A DNA stretch of 64,000 nt from the NCBI RefSeq assembly GCF_021404545.1, contig NZ_JAAWWD010000001.1:124001-188000 (forward strand). Direction: 5' to 3'. Positions 56,009 through 63,582 of the stretch are shown piece by piece. Source of the DNA: Aestuariivita sp. (GTDB taxonomy: Bacteria > Pseudomonadota > Alphaproteobacteria > Rhodobacterales > Rhodobacteraceae). The notes beneath the pieces are model-generated. The model ran no database searches and had not been told where the DNA came from. It saw only the letters and a list, made by a program, of their open reading frames with translations. The translations under genes and the position numbers were made by a program. Every line of letters starts with the position of its first letter. Position 1 is the stretch's first letter.

Positions 56009-57130
56009 ATGACCGATACCATCGAAGACCGCAGCGGCCTGATCGACAGGTTTGCCTCACGCCGGTATTTTCGCAAGTTCGAGGCGATTACCGGCCATAT
56101 GGCGCGTGTCGCCGCGGTGATGGAGGCAGATGGCGCATTGAGCCGGGAGGATGTGAAGATCCTGGCGCGTTATGGCCAGATGCTGACCTTTACGTTTCGC
56201 GCGCTCAGCATGAAGTACCTGCTCGTCGGGCGCGACACCGGGCGGTTTTTCGGCTCTCTCGCCATCGACCGGACAGAGAGCGGATTTCCCGTCGCGGCTG
56301 AGCTGTTGACCATGGCCAACGATGCCCAGCAAGCCGCGCGCCACCTGGATAACATGCCGTCGGTCGAGGCACTGAAAGACGATATGGTGCGCACGATCAT
56401 CGGCGCCCAGGAGCTGCCCACCAAACTGCAATTCGCGCTGAGCCAGCGGTACTATTACGAGGAGCTGATGCGTGGGCAGCTTTTTTGGGTGCAGAACGAT
56501 CCAGAATGTCTGTGGCAAGGCAATCTGGAGGAGCGGCGTCGGCAGTTCCTGATCCATTGGGCGGCCTATGACAGTCAGATAAACCTGCCCGTTATCTATC
56601 TGCTGAACCTTGAAGACACCGGCAAAGTGGCGCTGCCCAAAGACGAGCGGCGTTGGCCTGAAGCGCAGGCCCATTTGATGGCGCAAGGGCTGGCGGGGCT
56701 GAAGCTTGTGACCATCGCGCAGGGGTTTGACGAGGATTTCGGCGATCTTCACCCCAAGCGGCTGCGCCGGTTTCACATCGGCCCGATGTATTCCAGTGCC
56801 TTTACCGAACAATCTGGCCCGCTGCGTCGGGTGCTGTCCGATGCGCGCGCGCCGGAGGGGCAGGATTGGGCGCTGGCCTGGACCGAGGAACAGCTGGAAA
56901 GCGAAAGCGTGCGCGCGGAACGGACGGGTTGGTTCTCGAATGTGGAGCGCCAGGTCTTTGCGCTGGATCCGTTTGGCGGACGTGATGCCGAGACGGGCGC
57001 AACCCGGACCCAACGCGCGATCATTCTGCCGCAGCGGCCCTATCAAGTGCTGGCGGAAAAGACCCCGCCGGGATTTGAGGATGTGCGCAAGTTCGTTGTC
57101 GGGTCTGGCGGCAGGGTGCTGAGATATTGA
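56009..57130 (+). CDS. Conserved-looking protein of unknown function in the AAA+ operon
   Basis: The 373-residue protein MTDTIEDRSGLIDRFASRRY is hydrophilic, with no signal peptide or membrane segment. Notable segments are FRALSMKYLLVGRDTGRFFG near 65, QRYYYEELMRGQLFWVQNDP near 150, and AYDSQINLPVIYLLNLEDTG near 190. RTQRAIILPQRPYQVLAEKT comes near the end. I see no catalytic signature. It lies 7 bases after the miniprotein gene and before the AAA+ gene, separated by 187 bases holding a repeated element. A part in the same system as the ATPase is inferred. Confidence 0.65.
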   Translation: MTDTIEDRSGLIDRFASRRYFRKFEAITGHMARVAAVMEADGALSREDVKILARYGQMLTFTFRALSMKYLLVGRDTGRFFGSLAIDRTESGFPVAAELLTMANDAQQAARHLDNMPSVEALKDDMVRTIIGAQELPTKLQFALSQRYYYEELMRGQLFWVQNDPECLWQGNLEERRRQFLIHWAAYDSQINLPVIYLLNLEDTGKVALPKDERRWPEAQAHLMAQGLAGLKLVTIAQGFDEDFGDLHPKRLRRFHIGPMYSSAFTEQSGPLRRVLSDARAPEGQDWALAWTEEQLESESVRAERTGWFSNVERQVFALDPFGGRDAETGATRTQRAIILPQRPYQVLAEKTPPGFEDVRKFVVGSGGRVLRY

Positions 57131-57283
57131 GCGCGGAAGCAGGGCCCGGCTGGCGGGGCCGGTGGGTTTGGCCTCCCTGCTGCTGGGTGTTTCGGACCCG
57201 CTCGGCGCTCGTGTCTGTGCCTCGCAAACCTGCGGATGCCCGGCGGCGGACATGTGGCAGGTGCGGGAGCCTCCGGCGGCCGG

Positions 57284-57302
57284 TATTTGAAAAGAGAAGA
57301 AG
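57284..57302 (+). repeat. Intergenic element copy 2 (TATTT-N6-AGAAGAAG)
   Basis: The second copy of the element described at 24336-24354, again after a G/C-rich fold (GCCTCCGGCGGCCGG). It ends 15 bases before the AAA+ start, where its purine-rich AGAAGAAG tail could serve as ribosome site or as the end of the earlier transcript. Confidence 0.5.
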
Positions 57303-57317
57303 AACGGGTTTCGCGCA

Positions 57318-59249
57318 ATGACTATGACCTCTGATTTGATGGAACTGCCCGAGGCGGACATCCAGAAGCATTACCCCGCAGCGTTGGCGATGATGCAGGG
57401 GTTCGATCATGCCCCGCGCATCGGGTCCGCGACTGAGGAGCGTGTCGAACGATCCTCGGGTATTGGGACACGGCGGCGGTTTCGGTCCACCACGCCCGGG
57501 CTGGTGACCCGGCGGGTGGAACGGCCCGAGGGTGTGCACCTCTTGGAGCGGATCGAGGCGGCAGATGGCGATGATGCGCTGGTTTCGCCTGCGCAGGCCC
57601 AAGTGATGAACGGGTTGCGGCGGGCATTGGCCATCTCATTGGCGGTGGCGGAGACCTATGCGGAGCGGACCGCGCTTGCCGATCTCAAGCGGGCCAATCT
57701 GGCCGGGGATCTGCCTGCTGCGCGCAAGACCGAGTTTTCCGAGCTGCTGGCGGCGGAAGCGCTGATCTCGTTGCATGTTCTGGGCAATGCGCTGGCGGTC
57801 CTGATGTCCTCGCATCTGGGCGAAGTGACGGTTGAGGTGGGCGAGGTTGAGGAGCTTCTGACCGATAACGGGCAATTGGCCCTGCACGGAGCGCTATGGG
57901 AATTGGATCAGGATATCGCGCGTCATGCCAGCGACGATATGCGCCTGGTCGCCACGGTCGCCGCATTTGCCGAACAGGTGATGGACAAAGTCGCAATGCG
58001 CGCCCAGATGGCGCCGCGGCTGGAACCGTTTCGTATGGCCGCCTGGAAGGTGGAGGCCGACGATCTGACGATCCGAGGGTTTGAGCCCGCCTCACGCGCG
58101 AAATCCACCACGCTGACGATGGCGTTCAAGAAACCGCATGAGGTGGTGGGCAACCACATTGCCAAATACCAGGCGATGCGACTGGCCAAGATGATCATGG
58201 CCTACGACTTTGACCGCCGACTCAATCCGTTTGTCGAACTGGGCGGGTTCATCTTTACTTTCATGGGGGATGGCAGGCCTGGGACGGGAAAGACCACCCT
58301 GATCCAGATGATGGCCGGAATGATCAACGACTACTGTCAGGTCGCGGGCTATCCGTTTCGGTATCAGAACCTCTCGACGGATAATATCGACAGTTATCAG
58401 GGGAAATCGGGGCAGAACGCCAAGGCGTTCATCAACACGGTGATCGACCCCACGGTGATCGGCTTCGGCACAATTGATGACATTGATACTTTGGCCGGGA
58501 AACGCGGCGACCGGCAATCCAGCGCCGGTCAGTTGGAGATCACCGCCGTCCTGATGGAGAGCTTTGCCGGAGCCAACACGGTGGTGCGCGGCAATTGCAC
58601 CTTTGGCATGTTCTCGAATTACCCCGAGAACGTGGACGACGCGCTGCGCCAGCGGGCGGGCGCGCGCTTCCTGGTGGACGGCCCGCAAACGCAGGAGGAT
58701 TACATCGACATTCTGGCGCTGCTGATGGGGAAGAACCACGATATTCCTTTAGGTGCGCATGAGCTCTATGCCGCGCAGGAGATCAAGACGGCTGTCGCCG
58801 CGTCCTTTGAAGGGCACAGCCGACCGCATGAGGAAGGTTTGATGCGGGTGTTTGAGCAGGTCTCGGACCAGGTGGGGGAACTCGATACTATTGCCAAGCT
58901 GGGCACCTATCTGAAGGGCATTCAGGAGGCGGACGACCGGTTCACGGGCCGCGCGATCAAGAACATCACGGATGCGGTGAAGGTCCGCGCGATGGATTTC
59001 GAACTGCCCGATGAATGGATGGAGGAGCCCGATCTGTTCCTGTTCCAGCCCTATGAGGCCAAGCTGGGCATGATCGGTGAACTGCGCCAACCGATCACGG
59101 TGGAGATGGTGATCCAGGAGATCAACCGCTATGCGGATTCAGAGTTTCGGTATGCCGATAAATCCGACGAGGTCGCGATCGAGGATATGGTCCGCGACTT
59201 TGGCCGGACCGAAGAGGCGAAACGCCGATATCTGGAGGGCAAGGAATGA
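57318..59249 (+). CDS. AAA+ ATPase of the unexplained operon
   Basis: The 643-residue protein has a long N-terminal region (residues 1-270) without known domain, then an AAA+ module. Its motifs are Walker A GDGRPGTGKTTLIQMMAG near 316-333, a Walker-B-like VIGFGTIDDIDTLAGKRGDR near 380-400, a sensor-1 asparagine in FGMFSNYPENV, and an arginine-finger candidate in DDALRQRAGARFLVD near 440. The C-terminal 130 residues are helical. It looks like a classic-type AAA unfoldase rather than MoxR, but this is uncertain. The stop overlaps the next gene (ATGA). ATG 57318 and 57324 are both possible. Confidence 0.75.
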   Translation: MTMTSDLMELPEADIQKHYPAALAMMQGFDHAPRIGSATEERVERSSGIGTRRRFRSTTPGLVTRRVERPEGVHLLERIEAADGDDALVSPAQAQVMNGLRRALAISLAVAETYAERTALADLKRANLAGDLPAARKTEFSELLAAEALISLHVLGNALAVLMSSHLGEVTVEVGEVEELLTDNGQLALHGALWELDQDIARHASDDMRLVATVAAFAEQVMDKVAMRAQMAPRLEPFRMAAWKVEADDLTIRGFEPASRAKSTTLTMAFKKPHEVVGNHIAKYQAMRLAKMIMAYDFDRRLNPFVELGGFIFTFMGDGRPGTGKTTLIQMMAGMINDYCQVAGYPFRYQNLSTDNIDSYQGKSGQNAKAFINTVIDPTVIGFGTIDDIDTLAGKRGDRQSSAGQLEITAVLMESFAGANTVVRGNCTFGMFSNYPENVDDALRQRAGARFLVDGPQTQEDYIDILALLMGKNHDIPLGAHELYAAQEIKTAVAASFEGHSRPHEEGLMRVFEQVSDQVGELDTIAKLGTYLKGIQEADDRFTGRAIKNITDAVKVRAMDFELPDEWMEEPDLFLFQPYEAKLGMIGELRQPITVEMVIQEINRYADSEFRYADKSDEVAIEDMVRDFGRTEEAKRRYLEGKE

Positions 59250-59539
59250 CCTTCGTGATGGCCGGATTGGCCGCGATTGTGGCGTGGATCCTGCCGCTCC
59301 GCTGGGGCGTTCTGGGGTTTCTCGGTGCCGCGCTGGGGCTGTTCGTTGTGCATTTTGCGGCGCTGTCGGCGATGGGGTTCGAGGGCGAGCCTTTGTCGGA
59401 ATCGCTCCTGCTGTTCGGGGGGAGCTGGGTCGCGTATTTCGGGTTTAACGCGCAGGTGGCGTACCGGGCGTTTGCGCTGTCTGCGTTGGTCTTGGGGGCG
59501 GTTGTTGTTTGGCGGATGGGGAGGGTGTCCCGTGCATAA
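59246..59539 (+). CDS. Small membrane protein coupled to the AAA+ ATPase
   Basis: The 97-residue protein starts inside the ATPase stop (ATGA). It has three hydrophobic segments: residues 3-18 (FVMAGLAAIVAWILPL), 22-42 and 66-88 (AFALSALVLGAVVVWRMG), with a fourth possible near 53-65. No motif is visible. Translational coupling suggests it anchors or regulates the ATPase at the membrane. The insertion of the palindromic repeat begins 24 bases after its stop. Confidence 0.7.
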   Translation: MTFVMAGLAAIVAWILPLRWGVLGFLGAALGLFVVHFAALSAMGFEGEPLSESLLLFGGSWVAYFGFNAQVAYRAFALSALVLGAVVVWRMGRVSRA

Positions 59540-59562
59540 CGGCGGGTGTCTATCAGAACAAA

Positions 59563-59690
59563 GGGCCGCGCCCGACCTGGAGGGCGCATTTGGTCCCTGT
59601 ATCTGGGGTGGCCGCCTCGAAGCACGCGCGTCGGCCGATCTGCCACCGACACCGCCAACGCGCCCTCTGGGGGGAGGTCGGGCGCGGCCC
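59563..59690. repeat. Large palindromic repeat, MITE-like
   Basis: GGGCCGCGCCCGACCT (59563-59578) is a perfect inverted copy of 59675-59690. Inside, AGGGCGC (59581-59587) pairs with GCGCCCT (59660-59666) and GGTGGC (59607-59612) with GCCACC (59642-59647). The whole 128 bases can fold into one long hairpin. It encodes no protein. It lies between the small membrane gene and an AT-richer inserted gene. Related G/C-rich palindromes occur in Rhodobacteraceae genomes from memory. Confidence 0.8.
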
Positions 59691-59764
59691 GGCTGTGAGC
59701 CAGGCGGGACGCACAAGAAAAGCTGTTCTCCGCCTTGGATGGGTTTGATTTGAAGGGGGCCGGG

Positions 59765-60613
59765 ATGCTTGATCGAGGTGGATGGCTCACGTTTCTTGTT
59801 ATTGGAGCGGCGGCTGTCGGTTTCCCATTGGTCGCACTAGGACACATAGAGTATTGCGATACCGAAGATGTCTGCTCTTCGTTCTTTGAGAAATTCGTGG
59901 ATCTGCCGCCCAATGGAATTGGCGATACGTTGGCGGGTATTTTTGGCTCGTTGGCGTTTTTGGCGGCTGCGGTAGCCGTTATCATGCAATCCAGAGAGTT
60001 ATCCGCTCAGCGAGAGGAGCTGCAACTCACGCGAAGGGAGCACGAGGAACATCGCAAAGCAGCACAAGAGATGGCCAAAGCGATGAGAATTCAAACTGAT
60101 CTACTTTTGGAGGAGAGGAGTTTCCGAAACGCAGAAGGCGCACGACGAAAATTTGATGAGCTACTGCTCACCTTGAAGAACGAGTGCTCGAGAAACCCGT
60201 CTCCTCGCTGGAAAATCAGCTCATTTGCAGATAATAGGCGATACACTGATACCCCAACAGTGGAAGAGAAGCTGCTGGTTCCGACCCATATCTTTGAGGG
60301 GAGTACTGATGTCGGTGATGGTGTTCGCGAGCTTACCGATCATCTTTCCAGTCTGCGTGAAGACCTAGGATTTGCACTTGGTAACAATAATGACCATCCG
60401 TCTTGGAACAAAGCGGAAGTCATGGAGTACCCTTCACTCCGATACCCTATCATCGAAAACTTGAAATCTGTTCTGGAGAAGATGGATCACTTGAAGGTGG
60501 ATTTGTCTGGGGCCGATATGGAAAGATTTGAGAGACTAGGAGTAACAACAGCGTACTCTGCCTTTACGGAAGTCATCAGTTCGGTTGCTTTCGAGGAGAG
60601 GCAAAACAAATGA
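59765..60613 (+). CDS. Membrane-anchored protein resembling putative abortive-infection proteins
   Basis: The 282-residue protein has two N-terminal membrane segments (residues about 7-27 and 54-74). The second runs GIGDTLAGIFGSLAFLAAAV into a coiled coil (SRELSAQREELQLTRREHEE). This hairpin-plus-coil start is typical of the putative phage abortive-infection (putAbiC) group. The C-terminal 170 residues are helical and soluble. Base use is unlike its neighbours: 28 of 60 G+C at 60121-60180 against 37 of 60 at 58021-58080. ATG 59765 follows AAGGGGG. Its stop overlaps the next start (ATGA). Antiphage action is not shown. Confidence 0.6.
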   Translation: MLDRGGWLTFLVIGAAAVGFPLVALGHIEYCDTEDVCSSFFEKFVDLPPNGIGDTLAGIFGSLAFLAAAVAVIMQSRELSAQREELQLTRREHEEHRKAAQEMAKAMRIQTDLLLEERSFRNAEGARRKFDELLLTLKNECSRNPSPRWKISSFADNRRYTDTPTVEEKLLVPTHIFEGSTDVGDGVRELTDHLSSLREDLGFALGNNNDHPSWNKAEVMEYPSLRYPIIENLKSVLEKMDHLKVDLSGADMERFERLGVTTAYSAFTEVISSVAFEERQNK

Positions 60614-61971
60614 AACGCCTCATCGAAACCGGTCTCATGTTCGGCAACCTCATCGAGGTGGCCTCGCCTGCCTTGGTCGAGCGGTATAACCGCGCGCTCA
60701 AGCATCTGACGGGGCAGCAAACCCAACTGACCGATTTTCATATCGACATCTCAGGCTATTCGCCGGAGATCGGGGATGAGTTGAACGACCATCTCTATCT
60801 CAACCATGCGGGGGTGAACCGGCAGTTCATTTTGCTGACGACCGAACAGAAGACGGCGCCGCTGCTCAATGCGAAATTCTCCAACTCGCGGGATATACTG
60901 CGGCGGTTTATCGAAGAGAACGAACCTCAGCTCTTCGCGCTCACCGCACGGGACGCGGTCGCGGGGGAGTTGGTGAACTCGGTCTATGAGGTCACAACGC
61001 CTGAACACCTCTTTGATATCCGCAAGATCACGGTCGAGGCCGATACCGCCGGAGGCACGCTGGACAATGCGGACCGGTTGGCGGCCAAGGTGGACCGGTT
61101 CAAGACCGAAGAAGACGCCTGGTTCGACGATGTGCTGATCGCCGAGATGATCACGCTTGCTCAAAAGACGGGCGATATCGCGCGCAACCCCGTGCGGCTG
61201 AAGCAGATGAGCTTTGAACAGATCAACTTCTGGACCGAGCATTTCGGCGGGCTTTACGTATTCCGGGGGCTGGATCACCCTGCCGTGATTTCGGTCGGAG
61301 CCAAGGAGGCGCTGGGCAAGCTGCCGATCAAATACGTCTGGGATTTGCAGGACCGCAACCAGATCGCCAAGTTCTTTGAGTTTAACGACCTGGTCGAACC
61401 CATCGTCAAGGCGCGTGGTGTGGATGCCGCGGCGATCCTGCGACAGAAGATGGATTTTGTCCTGATCAGTGCCGCGGCGGATGCCGGGATGGATCTGTCG
61501 GGCACCACGCGGCGCGAACTGCGCAGGCTGGCGCGGCAGATGCCGTCACTGCCAGAAGAGTTTCGCGCACTCTCGGATCTGGTGCGCTGGGCTGAGACCA
61601 AGGCCGACTGGCCGCGCATCGGATCGGATCACCCGGCCTATTTCTATACGCTGCGCGCCGCGGATACGCCGGACCACGACCTGGTCAACATGCTGCTGTG
61701 TGAATTGACGCCGCGCGATTTTCGGCAAACCTTCATCTGCCACAAGCGGCTCTTTTACGCGCGCTATGCCGATTGGCCCGGGGCAAAGAGGCAATACGTG
61801 GTTGATTTCCTGGTGCGTGAGTATCAGGTGGATAAGGCAGGCGCGCGCGCGGCACTTTTCGGGCATGAACCGGATATGGCCGATGACCTACCGCCACCGC
61901 CACCCCGCCGCGAGCGGCCCCGGGATTTGGTCGCCCGTGTCGGCCCTTGGGGCGCTGTTAGGAGACGTTAA
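60610..61971 (+). CDS. DUF6638-like protein
   Basis: The 453-residue protein MKRLIETGLMFGNLIEVASP matches, from memory, a Rhodobacterales family listed as DUF6638. It is soluble, with DFHIDISGYSPEIGDELNDH near 39, LYLNHAGVNRQFILLTTEQK near 60, ELFDIRKIT-like and VFRGLDHPAVISVGAKEALG near 218. A final proline-rich and basic tail (PPPPPRRERPRDLVARVGPW) ends it. No catalytic motif is evident. The ribosome site GAGGAGAGG lies inside the inserted gene before it. It is coupled to that gene by ATGA and should belong with the ATPase functionally. Confidence 0.65.
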   Translation: MKRLIETGLMFGNLIEVASPALVERYNRALKHLTGQQTQLTDFHIDISGYSPEIGDELNDHLYLNHAGVNRQFILLTTEQKTAPLLNAKFSNSRDILRRFIEENEPQLFALTARDAVAGELVNSVYEVTTPEHLFDIRKITVEADTAGGTLDNADRLAAKVDRFKTEEDAWFDDVLIAEMITLAQKTGDIARNPVRLKQMSFEQINFWTEHFGGLYVFRGLDHPAVISVGAKEALGKLPIKYVWDLQDRNQIAKFFEFNDLVEPIVKARGVDAAAILRQKMDFVLISAAADAGMDLSGTTRRELRRLARQMPSLPEEFRALSDLVRWAETKADWPRIGSDHPAYFYTLRAADTPDHDLVNMLLCELTPRDFRQTFICHKRLFYARYADWPGAKRQYVVDFLVREYQVDKAGARAALFGHEPDMADDLPPPPPRRERPRDLVARVGPWGAVRRR

Positions 61972-61972
61972 G

Positions 61973-62239
61973 ATGATCGCCGGTGCGAGATTGCTGTTTA
62001 TTGTCTTGGTGGTTTTGACCATCGTCTATGCCTGTCTGTCGCTTTATTCGCGCAGTGTGCGCAAGGGCAAGCTGGAGGAGCGCTGGGCACAAGAAGGCAT
62101 GCCTGGAGACCGCGAGACCTTTGTGCGCGAAGGGCTGGAGGAATACGATGGCTCGATCCGGCGCAAGCTGATCCTGGGGGTGTATATCATTCCGCTGACC
62201 CTGATCGCGGTTCTGATTTACGTCACCAATTTTATGTGA
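61973..62239 (+). CDS. Small two-helix membrane protein
   Basis: The 88-residue protein starts one base after the DUF6638-like stop (TTAAGATG), with GGAG upstream. It has membrane helices at residues 6-24 (RLLFIVLVVLTIVYACLSLY) and 67-86 (LGVYIIPLTLIAVLIYVTNF), and a charged 40-residue middle with EERWAQEGMPGDRETFVREG. No family was recognised beyond its constant place before DUF1523. Topology suggests both ends on the same side. Confidence 0.75.
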   Translation: MIAGARLLFIVLVVLTIVYACLSLYSRSVRKGKLEERWAQEGMPGDRETFVREGLEEYDGSIRRKLILGVYIIPLTLIAVLIYVTNFM

Positions 62240-62249
62240 AGGACGCGGG

Positions 62250-62894
62250 ATGGTTTATGCAAAATGGATATTCTGGGTTCTTGTCTGGACGGTGGTCGCA
62301 TCGTTCTTTCATTACACGCTGCCGCAACATGACGTGGTGCGGATCGTCAACACCGAGGTGCGGCGCGTCGATTTCGGGGAAAACTCGATCTTCTGGGCCA
62401 ATGCCGATCTGGGTCAGACGGCAGGAACGGTGAACCGCGACATCCGGTTCATCGAGGCGTTTTATGACAATGATCGCCCAATGGTCTATCGCAATGAGGA
62501 TACGGGCTGGGGCTGGCCGCCCTATTTCAAGCTCGATAGCTCGAACTTGCAGGCCGAGGCGCGCGATCTGGTTTCGACCAAGGCCGCGCCGCAATGGGTC
62601 GTGGTGCGCCACTATGGCTGGCGGAACGAGTTTTTGTCGATCTTCCCCAATGCGGTGAGCGTGCGGGCCGTTGACAGCCCCGATGTGCGGATCATCCCGT
62701 GGATCAACATCATCATCCTTGGGCTCTTTGCCGCCCTGTTTTATGCGATCTGGGTGCGCTGGCGCCGGTTTCGGGCCGCGCGGATCGATCCGGTGCTGGA
62801 AGATATCGGCGAAAGCTGGGACGCGGCAGGCGATGCGGTCGAGGATCGGCGCGGACGGGTGCGTCGGTGGCTGGATAGCTGGCGGTCGAAATAG
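62250..62894 (+). CDS. DUF1523 family membrane protein
   Basis: The 214-residue protein has a membrane helix at residues 5-22 (KWIFWVLVWTVVASFFHYTL) and one at 152-170 (WINIIILGLFAALFYAIWVR), enclosing a periplasmic domain. That domain contains the family's HDVVRIVNTEVRRVDFGENS, RDIRFIEAF and NEDTGWGWPPYFKLDSSNLQ segments. A basic C-terminal tail is cytosolic. Function is unknown. It is the last gene of the operon and starts 10 bases after the small membrane gene. Confidence 0.83.
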   Translation: MVYAKWIFWVLVWTVVASFFHYTLPQHDVVRIVNTEVRRVDFGENSIFWANADLGQTAGTVNRDIRFIEAFYDNDRPMVYRNEDTGWGWPPYFKLDSSNLQAEARDLVSTKAAPQWVVVRHYGWRNEFLSIFPNAVSVRAVDSPDVRIIPWINIIILGLFAALFYAIWVRWRRFRAARIDPVLEDIGESWDAAGDAVEDRRGRVRRWLDSWRSK

Positions 62895-62972
62895 GCTGGA
62901 ATGCTGGCCGAAAGGCTCGATGCTGTTTGAGAGCAAATCAAGGGCAGGGGCCAGCGTGCGGCGGTTCGCCGG

Positions 62973-63575
62973 TCAGGCGTTCAGTTCCTCTTCGATCTGG
63001 GACAGGCGTTCTTTGCCAAAGAACATCTCATCGCCCACAAAGAACGTCGGGATGCCGAAGACCCCGCGCGCCACGGCGTCTTCGGTCGCTTTGACGAGGG
63101 CGGCTTTGATGTCCGGGTCCTGTGTGTCGGAGAGCAGTTTTTCACCATCAAGACCGGAGGCGGTGAACGTCGCGGCAAAGACCTCGGGTTCGGACATGTT
63201 GCGATCCTCCTCCCACATCGCGGCAAGGCCCGCGTCGATATAGGTTGGCAGGGTGCCGTCGCGCTTGGCCGCCATGGCGCCCCGCATCAGAAGCAGCGTG
63301 TTGACCGGAAAATGGCTGTTGAAGGTGAACTTGGCCAGATCGTGTTTGCGGACGAACCGGACAAATTCGGTCTGTTCATAGGCCATTTTGCCCTTGATAT
63401 CCTTGAATGCCATCATCGGCGGCTGGTTGTTGGTCGCCTTGAAGATGCCACCTAACAGAGCGGGTTTGTAAACCAGCGTCGCGCCGGTGCGCGCGATCAG
63501 CGGTTTGAGCGCATGATGACAGAGATAGGCGTTGGGACTGCCGAAATCGAAATAGAACTCCAGGGTCTTGGTCAT
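62973..63575 (-). CDS. 2-hydroxychromene-2-carboxylate isomerase (GST-kappa/DsbA fold)
   Basis: The 200-residue protein starts MTKTLEFYFDFGSPNAYLCH with the serine of the family's D-F-x-S-P-x-x-Y motif, which binds glutathione. It ends with RGVFGIPTFFVGDEMFFGKE (cis-proline IPTFFV). These enzymes isomerise hydroxychromene carboxylates in naphthalene breakdown, but many homologues have other unknown substrates, and no aromatic pathway lies nearby. It is 7 bases downstream of the SDR gene on the same strand. Confidence 0.85.
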   Translation of the reverse strand: MTKTLEFYFDFGSPNAYLCHHALKPLIARTGATLVYKPALLGGIFKATNNQPPMMAFKDIKGKMAYEQTEFVRFVRKHDLAKFTFNSHFPVNTLLLMRGAMAAKRDGTLPTYIDAGLAAMWEEDRNMSEPEVFAATFTASGLDGEKLLSDTQDPDIKAALVKATEDAVARGVFGIPTFFVGDEMFFGKERLSQIEEELNA

Positions 63576-63582
63576 GAAGGCC

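Noticed and set aside
59122-59985. Long minus-strand open frame across the palindromic repeat
   Set aside because: It is low-complexity, Pro/Arg/Ala-rich, caused by the G/C-rich hairpin, and lies antisense to supported genes.
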